Shown here: positions 48,201-62,400 of the stretch, piece after piece
Layout of the letters: each line of letters starts with the position of its first letter
Numbering within the stretch: position 1 is the first letter of the stretch
Notes under the pieces: model-generated
What the model was told of the DNA's origin: nothing
Databases searched by the model: none
What the model saw: the letters and a program-made list of their open reading frames with translations, nothing else
NCBI RefSeq assembly: GCF_028858725.1
Contig: NC_084763.1
Location: forward strand, 51,034,152-51,098,151
DNA: 64,000 nt
Reading direction: 5' to 3'
DNA from: Colius striatus
Lineage: Eukaryota > Chordata > Aves > Coliiformes > Coliidae
Position numbers and translations under genes: made by a program

Positions 48201-51200
48201 AACAACAGCATGGTAAAATTTGCATCATATGCATCATATCCTCACCAAGGAAAAGGTACAACTAGAAAAAGACTGTCTGGCAATTATTGGTGTGTACAAA
48301 TATTTCTGAGAGTCTCCATCCTGTGTGTAGCCAGTAAACTTGCCCACATATCACCAATGACCATCAAATTATCTCAACCCCTTCACACCACAGTTGCAAC
48401 AAATCAAAGTGTGGATAATGGCATGTCTCCCACATTTTACATTCCAGGAAACAACTTTGTGATAATAAATACACTGCCAAGAGGACCGTTGTCATGAAGG
48501 CAACAAATTCTTAGAAGAACTGACTAACTCTTCCAAAACCAGTGGATTTTGTCATTGGTAACAGAGAACAAGCTGGCTGCAGGCTAGTCTGCACAGTGAG
48601 GCCACTGATGCTATCACAAGCTTGCTAGATAGTTATGAGGCAAACCCTAGGTACCAGTGGTGTTGAAAACACAGGGAAGGAGGCTGTGTTGCAGAATTGT
48701 TTCCTTTGTAGTAGAAGCAGGTCTGGCTTCAAATTCTCACCTGAGAGTCTGAGATAAATAAATAGCAATATTCATATCTGAGGATACCCTGGCAGTACAT
48801 TACCAAATTACTGATCTTGTGTACTGAGTGATCAGGGAAACAGTTGTGTCCTTTTTCCTTTACTAACTAATTTTACTTTCAGAAATATGATTTTAAAAGT
48901 ACAGTTTCCTTGATATATTCCCCAGAGCTTTAAAGTGATTTCCTATTGGGGAAACCTCATGTAATATAAATTTCTAAGACATATAGCTAGAAAAGCAAGC
49001 TACAAAGAGGAGTTAAAAAGAAGTATTTTACCTCAGTGTCTGGTAAAAAACTACCATTGATACACAGAGACATAAGTCATGACTTCATGCTAACCCACTG
49101 TGTAGAGTAGTTTATTAGATTAATTTAATACTACATGTATAAAGATGATTCTACAGTGCTTAAGTGAGAGTTCCCCTTCTGGATCAATGGATGCTAGGTA
49201 AACTGTGCTGCCAGAATTTCCAAGAGTTTGAGCAGACTGAGGGAAATCATGTGCCCTTCAAGGGAAGGCTTTATGTACTGGGAAGCAACACAGGAGTCCA
49301 ACAGATTTCCCACTGCATTCAGAACCACTCATTCCCATGTGAGCAGCACTGGACTCCCAGTCTCATGCAGATTTAATAACATGGAAAGAGTCTAAAAATT
49401 TGACTTGCTTTGATGCAAATGCATTGATTTGAAGTAGCTTTTGTCTGTCAATCTGTAGGTATGGCTGGAATGAGCAAACAAGATTATTATTTCTTTATAA
49501 AGTAGCCTAGATTCTGACTTTTTTTCATGCTACACACATGCTTTATTTTCTCCTTTCACCTGCAAGTCTAAAATCCCACCTGGGAAAAGCTCCATTTCCT
49601 GATGGACTACAGAACTACAGATCAAAAAGCTTTATCTGCCTGCTGCCAGTTCAAGGACTGTAGCTGCAGCCTTTTGACAGAGCAGCTGAGGTTTGCTTTT
49701 TCCCCAGTGCCTCCTCGCTCCCCGGCTCACTGCCCTGCTGCCAGCATCTGTTCTGGCTGCCTGCTTCTTCCCACTGCAGAAGACATTGAAACTCTGTGTG
49801 TGTGTGACTGTTTTTCAAAGAATTTTTGCTCATACCACTTTATCATCCAGGTAGGTCTCACTATGGCTGTTCCTCAACCAGATTTGCCCATCCTGGGTGT
49901 ATGCTGATGGATGTATCAAGCACTAGGGAGCTGAGAGGTATGAAGGCTCAACAAGGGGAACTTGGCATGTCACGTAACCAGGTTTCAGTAATGCAGACCA
50001 AGTCTCCTTATTTATGAAATCCTCATCTGCTTTGTGCTAACTAGCTCTTCTAATAAACCACTTACTGCACTAATACCCCCCATGAATCCTGCTGAGATTA
50101 GCAGAACTACAGAGTGGCAGTGAAACATCTGACCCTCTGCTGTCAAAATGTGACCAGGCAGAGCGCTTATAGAGCACACTACGTAAGCCATTAAATAGAA
50201 TGCCCAGACAACTAGTAGTGACATGTTTCCTGTTTGTCTTTAAGGTTACATCACACAGTTGCCTAGATGGCACCAAACTCAAGAGCTCATGACTACAGAA
50301 ACCTGTGTGACTCCTGAAATTCTGAAACTGCCAGGTCCTTGGGATGCCCACAGAGCCATCTCTGCTACTGAATGGTGAACACATCCATTTCAATAATTTC
50401 CTCCTGATAGACAGATTGAAATAACCACATCCCTCACTTGGTAAAAATGAGATCAGCTCCTCAGACATTGTTCTCCATAAGCAATCCAATCTTGTTGAGC
50501 TCTTTTCTTCATTCAAATTTGAGCTGGTTTTGTGGCAGAAACCTTAATTCACAGATCCTTAAGACACCTGCTGCCAGCAGTTTAGACTGAAAATCCTTCA
50601 GCCTATAGAAGCTTTGGCTAAGCTAATTATTTGCTGCTTAAAAATCATCAGGTGGTTATTATCTTTTTGTAAATCTGAAGCCATTCAGTTTTTTAGTTTT
50701 ATCCAACACTTTCAGAATAGACAGTACAAAAGATCTCAAGGTCACTATTTATCAGAGAGCTTACACTGTGAATATAGATGCAAGAACTGCCTCCTGGTAA
50801 TCCTTTCCTACAACCAGTCAAGAACATTTTCAAGGCTTTCATTACAAAATTTGCTTCACAGAATGCTGTGGAGTTGAACATACAAAAGCCAACTACTCTC
50901 CTGATCAAGGCTCACAATGTTTCATTTAACAAAGCTGATGAGTGAAACCAGCTGTGATGACACAAATTTCCTTCCCTGTTAGTGCTGCTCCATACAGGCA
51001 TCCTCTCCCACTGAAAACACTCACAGGCAATTTCAAAAACCTTTTCACAAATGTCAGAGGCACTTTCTAGTGATCAGTGATAAGGGAGCTGGTCAAAACC
51101 CTATGTCAAAGCTTGTATTTTTGCTCTTAAAATAGTCACACTACAGCTAGGGAAAGTCTTGCCACGAATAAAGCCAAATCCAAGCCAAAGTAAATTTGTG

Positions 51201-54200
51201 GTTGGCTATATATCTTGATACAGAAAGATGTTCTGTCCCTTCTTCTCTGCCTTAATTCACTGGCAAGCTTTGTACTTCTGGTCAGAAAATGGTGAGCTTC
51301 ACTTCAAAAAAGACAGTACCTTTTCATCACTTTTAATGTGGCCAGAAAACCAAAATACCTCCTTCCTTTTAAGCTAAAGACAGTAGATATTCTGACCCAT
51401 TTGCATAATGGGAAAAGCTGGGGCTTTCAGAAAAACAACACATGTGAAATTTTCAACTGGACCATAAGATTTAGCAATCCACAGCAACTGCACTACATGT
51501 TTCACCACTTTTATAAATGTATTAATTTATTAAGGTACTATATAAGAAGAATGCAAGGCTTTCCTCTGGATCAAAAAGCACAAGAGTTCAGTGGACCTGA
51601 GTGAATTACAACTCACTCTGCCTGCAGCTTATTGTGGGGACTGAACTATATATTTATAACATATTTATAGATGACTATACTTGGCTTTTTGAGAAATACA
51701 CTAAACAGTATTGAGAAACTGAAGGAAAACAACATAACCATTATTTCACAGATAAATGTCTTAATGTTCATAGATGGATGCTTCATTGTTTTCCCCTTGT
51801 ATCCCATTAGACATCTGTTTAATATGATATCGTAGCTGCTAGTTTATGTATACTACTTTGTAGATTGATCACTCTAAAAACTTTTCAACAAAGAGATCTC
51901 ATTAATTTACTTATTTTTTCAATCTCTAATTACATAGCAAGTTTTTATACTAAAGCAGGATAAAATGAAATGGGCTGTTATGGGATTGCTTTTGTCTTAT
52001 TAGTTCCTTTGACAATCTATTAATGCTGCTCTTATAATAATACATTTTTGCTTCTGAATTTTCTATAGCAGGATTTGAGATCCTATAGCTTGTAGGCCAC
52101 ATGTAGTTCTTCATTTCACCCAGGTCAGGCAGTTACTAGCTGACATCCTGAGGACCCTATTAATGTACAAACTAGGTGTCTGCATGGTCTCCATGGTGTC
52201 AGCAATGAGAAGGTTCCCCATCCCTGCTCTAAAGGAACAAACTTGTTGATTTTATAAGATCTCATCAAAGAGTTTGAGTTAAGATTTCTTATCACAGAAG
52301 TGTCAGAGAACAGATGATTTCTCTGAATACAGGAGATGAAAAACAGAGCAAAATTCATGTCTCCTCGGTAGTCAAATTGTGTTTTCCTTACAGAGTTTCT
52401 CATGCTGATGAGAATTTTCCTGAGGATCTTCAAACTCCACGTGACATCTGGTATTGGCTATATTTGTAAGACACTAAAGATATAATTCTTTAAGAAAAAT
52501 GAGGTCAGTAGACTTATCTGGCAGAACTGATATTGCCCTATTTGTCAAAGGACTGCAGGGCAAGCTCAAGCAGAGATGTGGGAGGCAGCTGTGAGTGACA
52601 GTAGGAGACCTGGAGCAGCTCCAGGAGCCTGGGAACAAAATTCCCAAGAACCAAAGTCGACTGTGGAGAGCTTGATGCAGCTTCAAAATACACTAAGCTG
52701 GATCAAATCAAGACCTCCCCTGGAAGGGCACAAATACACGAGTGAAGAATTAGGCACAAACACTGCTATTTCTGGTCTGCTGTGCCTACTTGCCTTGAGC
52801 TTTTTCCTTTAAAAAATCAGTCACCTTGACTGGCCAAACAGGTGCATAATTTTCTGAGTTTTCTCTTTCCTTTTTGGAGGAGGTTCCTACAGGAGAAGGT
52901 GCACACAGTTCAAAGCTGTCAGTGACTGTGGATCTAGCAGCGTTGTTAGAGGACATTCAAGAGAAGTATTTTTAAATATAAACTGGTTAAGTATATTGCA
53001 TTGAAAAAATTCCAGTGAAAAGGAAGAGAACACAAGAAGTACTGTGCACAAAATCTTTTGTTGCAAAAGTATCTCCTCACTAATTGAATTACAAGAGCTT
53101 GTTTCCTTTTCCGCTGTGAAATGACATTCTGACACACTACTTTAAAATGGTAATCCATTATTAAACATGCAGGAAGCAAACACCAGCAATTGAAGGGACA
53201 AGTCCTTCTCCCATCTTTATAAACTCTAACACATCACCTTTTTTATGCCCTTCTATTTCTTCCAAATCTTTTGGACTGTGTTTTTTTGCTTTCACTGTCC
53301 CTCTGTCAGAATATTTCAGCACTGGAAGTTACTGTGAACTTGTTAAAAGAGGTTCATACAGCTGCTTCCATACTGGATGACAAAAAGCCTGTGCAGCTTT
53401 ACATATCCAAACAAAGTCATATAAAGTTTCACATATTTTTTTAATCACATCATCCTCTCAATCTTATCACTTCACTGTCAGTCATATGCAGACATGAAAA
53501 CCTGAATTGAAAAGACAAATTAAACCCTAAGCTTCAGCTAATGTTGATGATATTTACATAGTGGGTTTCAAAATTCATGCTTTTCCCTCAAATTAATATA
53601 GTTAATAAGTGGAAAAATCTCTTGTAGTAGCCCACATAAATCAAACATGCAGAGTTCTTACATATCAGCCCTAAAATGTATCTACTTTTTTTCTAACAAA
53701 ATAAGAGTTAAGTAATTGTAAACAATCCAGAACAATCCAAATTTGCATTTCTTTTCCACCAGGAGGACACTGAGGAATTGAATACACTGAAAAGTCCTGC
53801 TATTTATATGCATTCATTACCTTGGGAGATAATCAAGCAGGACAGATGTAACAGAAAGAACTTGTCCTGCTTTTTTACTTCCTTTAGATGTAAGAAAAAA
53901 TAATCACACTCACTGGACACAGTTCTCCTCTCAGATCCACAATGCAGACTTCTGTACTTCAGCAGAGCTCAAGAAGAGGTGCTGAGTTGCCAATACCTTT
54001 CTTACATGATGCAAAGCTGGCAAGGGTTAATGACATAGGGTACAGAAAGCAGTAGAAAGACACATAACTAATATTTAGTTACAATATTTGTTCAGATTTT
54101 TGTGTCCATTTTAATAAAATAGATGTTAACAACTTTTTAACGTGATTGACAGGCAGCTGTGTTTTATATCAACTCTACTGAAAAAGCAGCTCTTTATCAG

Positions 54201-54572
54201 CATTGTGTTCTCCTTCCACTTGTGGAATAGATATTAACTTTATCTCATGGTTGTACATGGAGGTATCATGGCTAAGCCCTTCATGTGTATTTGAAAGGAA
54301 AGTTTATTCTTCAGCTTGTCTGCAAATGATAAGATTCAAACCACTCTTACAATAGATAAAACCGGGAACATCTACACCTGTCACAAGATGTAGCAGCGTT
54401 ACCACCAATAGAAATTAAGACCATAAACAACGCTGACCTCTTTGGATAAAATTTCCATGTGATAAAATATTGTTATTAACAATATTTCTCTGCAAATGTG
54501 CACCTGGAATAGATTGCACTGAAGGGAAGCAAAATCAGGCATCTGGAGAGTTATGGTGTCTCTGGTCGATTA

Positions 54573-54712
54573 ATTCACAGAATGCCAGAATAAGCAAAGG
54601 TTGGAAAGGAGAGATTAAGAAATCACCTAATTCAATCTTCCTGATCAAAGCTAGATCGAGGACAGCAGGTTACTCAGGACCTTTTACAGTTGAGTTTGGA
54701 GTTATTGGTCTA
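54573..54712 (-). mobile_element. Degenerate CR1 LINE 3' fragment, minus orientation
   Basis: The plus-strand reading ACAGAATGCCAGAATAAGCA, then GGTTGGAAAGGAGAGATTAA, then CAGGTTACTCAGGACC follows the reverse complement of a CR1 3' UTR. Many differences from any consensus I know make it old. Confidence 0.65.
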
Positions 54713-54799
54713 TATTAAGCACCTCTTACAGTGGGGAAAGGAAGAGGTCAGTTGCTGTCATGGAGGAGCAGTGACTCTTGGCTGCAGTGAGAATGAATG

Positions 54800-56817
54800 C
54801 CAGAGTTCAAGATCCTGAGGGAAGGGAAAAAAACATTGAAGCTCCTCCAGGCTCAGGAATGGACCATACAAATGTGCAAGAACAGAAGCAAAGGTGGCAG
54901 GAGGCCTGCACAGATGAACAGGGCGTTCCTGACTAAACTCAGATGTAAAAACAAAGTGTACAAGAAGTGAAGGAGGGCTCAGGTTATCCAGAAGTGATAC
55001 AGGGAAGCCAAAGCCCACTTGGAGTTCAATCTGGTAAATTCAAGTGGCAACAAGAAAGGCTTTTACAGATGTAACAGTAACAGCAGAAAAAAGTCTAGGG
55101 AAAATGCAGGCCCATTACTGAATGATACAGGCACTTACTGGCAGATGATAGAGAAAGGACTGAAATACTCAGTGCCTTCTTCAACTCAGTCTTTATTAGT
55201 AGGACTTGTCTTCAGGAATCTCAGGTCACCAAGATCAATGGGGAACTCTACAACAAGGAGATTTTAACCTTGATGGAGAAGCAGTAGGTTAGGGAACTCC
55301 TGAATGAACTGACTATACTGAAGTCCATGCATGGGCCATTACAAAATGCCTACAATGTCATTGTGAAACCACTTTAAATACTCTTTGAAAGGTTATGGTG
55401 ATCAGGAAAGGTTCCTGTTGACTGGAAGAAAGTAAATGTCACACTGAGTTTCAAGAAAGGCAAGAAGGAGGATCCCAGGAATTACAGCCTGGTCAAATTC
55501 ATCTTAAGCCTTGGGAAAGTGATTGAAATAAATCCTCCTGGAAACCTTTTCCAAACACACAAAGGACAAGGTGACTGGGGATACTCAGCATGGATTTATG
55601 TAAACAAAATTATGCCTAACTGACCTGACAATCTTCTGCAAGGAGATGACTGGCTTGCAGAGGGAAGAGCAGTGGATGTTATTTTCACCCAGGAAGGATT
55701 TTGACACTACTTTCTATAAAACCCTCATAGACAAGATGATTAAACACAGGTGAGATAAATGGACAGCGAGCTGGACTGAAAACTGGCTGAAGAGTCAGGC
55801 TCAGTGGGCTGTGGATTTCCAGCAAGATGTTCAGTTCGAGGCTAGTCATTAGTTGTGTACCCCAGGGGCTGATACTGAGGCCAGCACTGTTTAACCTCTT
55901 CACTAATGACCTAGACAATGGAGCAGAGTACACCTTCAAGAAGACTGCAAATTGTACAAAAATAAGAGAAGTGGCTGAGAGACTAGATGGCTTTGCAGCC
56001 ATTCAGAGAGATGGAATAGGCTGGAGAAAAGAGCAAACAGGAATCTCAAAGTCCAACAAAGGGAAATGTCAAGTCCTGCAGCTGGGGAAGAATAACCCCC
56101 TGCAGCAGTACATGCTGGAGGCTGACAGGCCAACTGGAAAGCAGCTTTGCAGAAGGCAACTTGGGAATACTGATGGACATCAAACTGGCCATGAGCCAGC
56201 AATCTACTCTTGTGGCAAAGGAGGCAAGCAGCCTCATGGACTATATGAGACAATTGAAGGAGAGGGCTCTATCCCTCTACTCAACACTGTTGAGGCTATA
56301 TCTGGAGTGCTGTGTCCAGTTCTGGGCTCCCTGGTACAAGAGAGATACTGACATAGTAGAGGTGAGCTCAGTCAAGTACCACAAAGATAATTAAAAGACT
56401 TGAGCATCTCTGATAAGGGGAGAGGCTGAGACAGTTGAGACTGTATAGCCAGGAGAAGAAAAGATTCAGGAGAATCTTACCAACAGATATAAATATCTTT
56501 TTGGCAAGATGATGGGAAGGAGTAAAGAAGATGGAGTCAGACTCTTCTTAGTGGAGCCTTGTGACACGATGAGAGGCAATGGGCACAAACTGAAATCCAG
56601 GAAATTCTATTTAAACTAAAGAAAAACAATCTATTTCTTTTTCTTCTTGTGGATCTGCTCAAACACCAGAACAGATTGACAAGAGAGGCTGTAGAGAAAT
56701 TGAGACCCTGATTGTACATGGCTCTGAGCATACTGCTCTGACTAAACCTTTGAGCAGGTGGGATGGACATCTCCAGATGTACGTCAACCTCGAGTCCTCT
56801 GTTATTCTGTAATCTTT
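54800..56817 (+). mobile_element. Degenerate CR1 LINE, about 2 kb
   Basis: This plus-strand CR1 copy is broken by many stops and frameshifts. Recognisable pieces, in order, are the region before RT (NSSGNKKGFYRCNSNSRKKS), RT-like segments near 55440-55610, PQGLILRPALFNLFTNDLDN (55860s), and GKCQVLQLGKNNPLQQYMLE (56065 on). The C-terminal region LRLYLECCVQFWAPWYK near 56290-56340 follows, and a 3' UTR ends about 56817 in TTATTCTGTAATC. The FADD catalytic box is lost near 55940. The 5' limit is approximate. Confidence 0.88.
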
Positions 56818-59207
56818 GTGCAGCCAATATACAGATATGTTGATAGATGTAAGAAATTCAGAGCTCACTAATATTTTCTTAATACACTTTCTGCAACAAG
56901 CTTAATTCAGACCTTAAATTTTAAGGTTTAATACACTTTAGAAGCGTATGAGCATTAGAGGTATAGTTAGCATTGGAAATTCTTTCGGGTAACTTGTTCT
57001 GTGAACTATTTCAGAGCTTTCACTGAGTATTCCCCAAAGTATCACAAATTCCGCTCTCAAGGGCCTACGAAAATACAAGTTTCCACTCTTATTTTCCAAA
57101 TTTATTACTAGACAACAGTGTCACCCATTCTAATGAAGAGGGTAATGCAATCCTCAAACTTCCCTGCAGGGCGTTATATATCTATCCATGCAACATCCAG
57201 CTTCAATAAATAAATGAAACATCCTGTTCATTTGTTAACCTGCAAAAAAATATCTGAGGTAAAAAAGTCAGCTGCAAGAAACACTAACTCTCATCTTCCC
57301 TGCTTCCTCTCATGTGCACAGGAAGAAACAGCATCACCTGACAAGCAGAACTCTGAAAAGTGGTGTTTGTGTGTTCACCATAAAACAATGAAAAAGAGAT
57401 GGTTTAAATTACGGTCAGAGGTTTAGTTGTTAGAGCAAGGGTTCTAAGCCAGGCTAGAAAAGCAAGAATAATCTATTTAAAAATAAACTAAATTAAAACC
57501 ATTCTGCCACTCTGAAAGAGCATTAAGCAAGTACACAGGAGAGCTAATGGAAATGACGCAATTTTCAGGAAGAAAGAGGAAAGGTTTATTGCTATGAGAT
57601 AAATACTCTGGGATTCTCACTGAAATCAAATGGAAAAGATGGAAAAGAAGCAGACTCAGGCAGTTTACCCACATGCAGTAATGAAACCCTACCAACGACA
57701 AAGTAAACTGAGCAGAATGAGAAGAAAATGCAACAAGCTCAAAGCTCTGTCAAATCTGCAAAGACGAAGTAAGGAGGAAGAGCTCCAGCTCTAGTTTGAG
57801 GTCACATATTTTGAAGAGTAATTGCTCTTCTAGGAATATTCTAGGAATATTCCAGTCAGAGGCATCAAATAATGATAAGAAGTACACAGGCAATGATGTT
57901 GCTTTGCAACCAAATAACCCAAAGAAACAAAAAGGCAAAAAAAAGGAGGAAATTAATGAGATTCATTTCTTCCTCATAGTCAGACATTGACCCAAATTGA
58001 GACTTGGTGACATCCATGTAACAAGAGCTAGTTACATGAGAAACAGATTTGGACTCCAGAATACAGTAAATAGCTTAAATGTGGTGTTTCATATGGGATG
58101 GAGACAAAAATAAACCAAATTAGCTCAGTCTAACTGAACACAGAGACAAAGCCAACAGAAAACACGGTTTGCTTTACTGAAAATAGTCTTGAGATACATC
58201 ATTTGGTTTCTGTATCCCATCTGACAAGCCTGGCAAATGACATGGATGACTGATGTTGCATGCTAATGCAGATGCATGATGACAGACCTGAGGCTTTCCA
58301 GGGCAGTGTGTGCTGACATCTCTTCATACATCTGAGTGTGCTAAGGCTGCATCCAGGCTAAAACAAGCGAAGCTTAAATGCTTGTTGCCATCTGAGAAGA
58401 TAGCTACAAAACCCATTTCACCAGTTTTGATTTCCAATATCTTTCAGCTTACTCAGTTTTGCTATTCTCAACAGTCTTGTGTTCATTCCAAAAGTTAGGG
58501 AGCCCTAGAATCATACTATTAACCTTAAAGTGGTTTAAGGCAGACAAGCCAAAATGGCACCTGAAATCACGTCTAGTGCTCAAAGTAAATGCACAGCTAA
58601 TGAAAAATAAGTGTAGGTTTGGAGTTAAGTGGTGAGAAAATATCCTGTGATCATTTACATATAGATAAATAGATAATTGGAAAAGACTCAGTTTACAGCT
58701 TTTACCAATAAAAATGTGTGTGAATTATGGGAATAAAAGCAGACCTCAGCCCTGGTCTTGCTCAGCTATACCTTCCTATGGAGAAGGAAGGAGCAGGCAA
58801 CCGAGGAACATACTGGCAGAACACAGTAGTGTCGGAGTCCAAATGACCTGTGGTTTCATGATGCCATATGGCAACAGCTCAACTGGAGTGAGAGTGTCTT
58901 GCTGCTCTGACAAACATGTAAGGGACTGGGTAGTTCTGGTTCTCTAGAACAAAAATAAAGACTAGGTAAGGGTGCAAATACTGCTCCTGTAAGATTAAAA
59001 TGCAAGCAGTAAGGTGAAAGAAACACTTGGATGCCCTAAGCAGGGAAAACCTGGAGGACATGGATTAGGCTAAATACTGAGGCTACCATGCAATACTCAG
59101 CAGACATTATGGGACATGGCACAAAGATGCTGTTGTAGTACAAAGCACACCAGTATCAGGACAGAAGCACCATGATTATGTTAGTGAGATGTTCACATCA
59201 TATGTAT

Positions 59208-59478
59208 TTAAGAGTTTGGCTTTTTGCTTCAAGTTGTACCAGGGGATGTTTAGAATGGATATTAGGAAAAAATTCTTCCCTGAAAGGGTGATCAAGCACT
59301 GGAACAGGCTGCCCAGGGAAATGATTGAGTCATGATCCCTGGAGGTATTTAAATGGTGTGTAGACATGGCACTTAGGGATATGGTTTAGTGGTGAACCTG
59401 CTAGTAATAGGTTTAGAGTTTGTCTTGATGATTTGAAGAACCTTTTCAACCTAAATGATTTTATCTATTATTCTATGT
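59208..59478 (+). mobile_element. CR1 LINE 3' end fragment (about 270 bp)
   Basis: The CR1 C-terminal coding remnant and 3' UTR lie on the plus strand: GGAATTCTTCCCT-like start (AAAAAATTCTTCCCTGAAAG), CACTGGAACAGGCTGCCCAG, and TTTCAACCTAAATGATTTTA, ending in TTATTCTATG. The 3' UTR resembles those at 4119 and 7697 rather than those at 36435 and 41816. Confidence 0.9.
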
Positions 59479-62400
59479 TTGGCACACGGTTGCAGGGCTC
59501 AAGTGCTCTCAGGTATCTGCATGACATTGTACCTTGTGGGAGAAAATCAAGTGTCAGAACTTGTTTGTACTCCTGCACCATACTTCAATGCACGATGCAA
59601 GATATTGATTCTCTTAGGCATGCCTGCATTTCCAGTTAGAAACACAGAAGCCATTTGTTAGCACAAAGCCCATTAATCTATGTAAGTGTCATTTTGGTAC
59701 AGGAAGAACTATTGAACAGTTGTCCAAAGGTCTAAGTATGTTTGATGAGAGCTAGGGATTCTGAACAAAGAGAAACAAATACCAGAATGCCACAAGCAGA
59801 ACACCATCTTACATTATACATGTCCTTGCAAAACCCTTCATTTTAATACATTCAAATGGTAAACCATTCAATGACTCTTTTTCATAGGCATAATAGATTT
59901 TTATTCATTGGAGGCCAATGGCAGCTGATACTCACCATCAATTGCTACTTCTAAAGAGTCTGACAGTCACCACCTACAAGGTTCCCAGAGCAACACATAG
60001 GCCATTTCTCAACTAGCAAAGTATGATTTACAAATTGAGTAAAAACTTGGAAGAAATTTGGTCATTGCAGATACATTCTCCAAAGCATTTGAAAAAGCGC
60101 AGAGGAGCACAGTCCAGAGATGGATTATGTTAATCTGATTTAAAATTACAAAACAGTTTCCCAAACTGTCCAGACTAAGATAGGAGGCAGACTTACTGCT
60201 GAGGAAACATCCTGCATAAAGTAACTAAGGGATGGTTGGGATAGTGTAATTCCTGTCCTTTTATCAGTTTCAAGACTCTTGGCAGTAAGAGTTTTCTTCA
60301 AAGCCAACAAGAGAATGATCTCTGATGTGCTAGAGAAATATGTCAGAAGGCATATATGATGGTCATTTGTGGACTGAAGGAAAACATAGGAGAGCTAGCA
60401 AATACATGGCTTAATAAAAAGTAATTTCAAGTAGAAAGCTCAGCACACAACTTTATAAAACAAATATAAACAGTAGCATGAAAATATTCTAAAAGCTTGT
60501 CACATGACAAAACTAGAAAGACAAGACAAGTGGAAGAAGAGAACACCTTCAAAAATGTGCAGACAAATTTGATTGCAACATCAGGAAACAAACAGGTCAT
60601 AGATATTTTACCAAACACTTCCATGCTTATACATATCAACTCCTTTTTTACTAGCCCTGGTGAAACCACCGTGGTACCTTCTGTCATTGACCCTTGTTTA
60701 GAGACCATGAATTTACACTGTCTGAACTGAAGTATGATTTCAGACACGTAATGCCAACGTGTATTGCAATGGAGTGGCAGAAAATGATGTCAAAGTAATG
60801 TCAAAACCCTGGCCTACATACAGCAACAAGGCAGCACCAGTGAATCCCTGGTCACTGCTACCTGGTATTTTTTATAACAGAAAGCTGAAAACAAGAAAAC
60901 TGCACTAGTGAAAATTGATGTCAGAGACAGAGAGAACTAATAGATAGATAAAAAAGGCAGGGAGAAAAAAAAATAGGCAGATTTGTGGCCACAAGAGTGG
61001 CTGCCACTTCTCAACAACTCTTTGCAGTGCTTGAGGCAGAGGCTGCCAGCAGCAGGAGCTTCACCACCAGCAGCCCTGCATTCACATGAAGTTGTAACCT
61101 CCCCAGGGAGGAAGGTACCTGGAGGAACAGGGAGCATCTCCCTGAAATCCCTGAAGGGGGGAGAGAGACTGTTTTCCTCAAGAAGATATCAGAAAAAATA
61201 ACAGACGTTGCTTTTGCTGAGGCCAAATGCAGAACATGTCTCCAGCAGCATGATTGCACTGCTATAAACTGCCAGAGCACAATGATGATGATGGCTGGGA
61301 AGACACCCAGAGGCTCTTGAGTAACTCAGTGCTGCTAGCTAACTCAATTCACACATTAGAAACAGGCACTCGAAATTTTACACTGATTATTAATTGTTAG
61401 TATTTTTAGATTTACCCAGAAACAGAAGTTCCAACTTGAACCACATATAACTAACCTGCACTTACATACAGATTGTGCTCAAGTCAGAAAAATCCAAAAC
61501 TCAGCTGCATGAAAAACCAGTCAGTGTGCTCTACTGTAACACTCAGCAATTGCAAAAGAGTTCTCATTTTTAATACCTTTTTTTGGTGGTAATTTTAAAA
61601 TGAAAACATTACAGGTTTGTTCTAAAAGGAATAGCTTGATACTTGCAACTGAATTAATAAACACTGAAGCTTTCTGAAGGATCTACTATGTATTCCTGAA
61701 CTTCAGGCAGCTGAGGCAGTGTTGTCTTGGCCTTTCCAGTTCAGATCGTGGATTTAATACATTGCATACAAAGTTCTTAGAGCACTTTCAGAAAGCAATG
61801 GTGAGAATAACTCTGACAAGCTTTATCCCTGTGCATGTTGCAGCATGGCAATGAGGCGTTTTACGTCATCAGTGGTTCATTACCACTGGTCAGATAAAGG
61901 CTTTATTTGTGAGAACATAATGCATAAATTTTTGGCCTTCATAATAATCTACGAAAGAACAACTAATATATGAGAATATGTGGTCAAGGAACCAGTTTCC
62001 CTAGTGACAAAGATCTGCACTGGGGTAAGTGATCAAGACTAAAAGCAGCTGATGTATCCCATTAAGCAGTACAACTATAAAGATGTTGTTTCAGTTTATA
62101 AATATGCTTAATTTCTCAATAGATCCGTGTTAACATGAATGCCATCACTTCCATTGCATGTTCACAAAATAAAAGCCAAATATAGGACTAACCACTAAAT
62201 TATAAAGCATGATCACAGATCATTACATTTTTCTATAGAAACTCTTATTATTTGTAGCAATATTTAACTAGAGAATGTCTTCCCAGAAGGGATTCAGTCT
62301 TGATCCAAAAGTAGTACAAAAAAATATCTCATTCCCTTTGTCATGTTTTTCAATGGCAAAGCACCCTTCTTAGAAGAATTTATGTCAAATTGCTCATTTG

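Noticed and set aside
57826..57852. Short direct repeat CTAGGAATATT occurring twice
   Set aside because: An 11-bp duplication is too small to interpret and is common by slippage.
60937..61280. Cys-rich open frames on both strands
   Set aside because: Short, overlapping on both strands, with no signal peptide pattern, splice context or recognised family.
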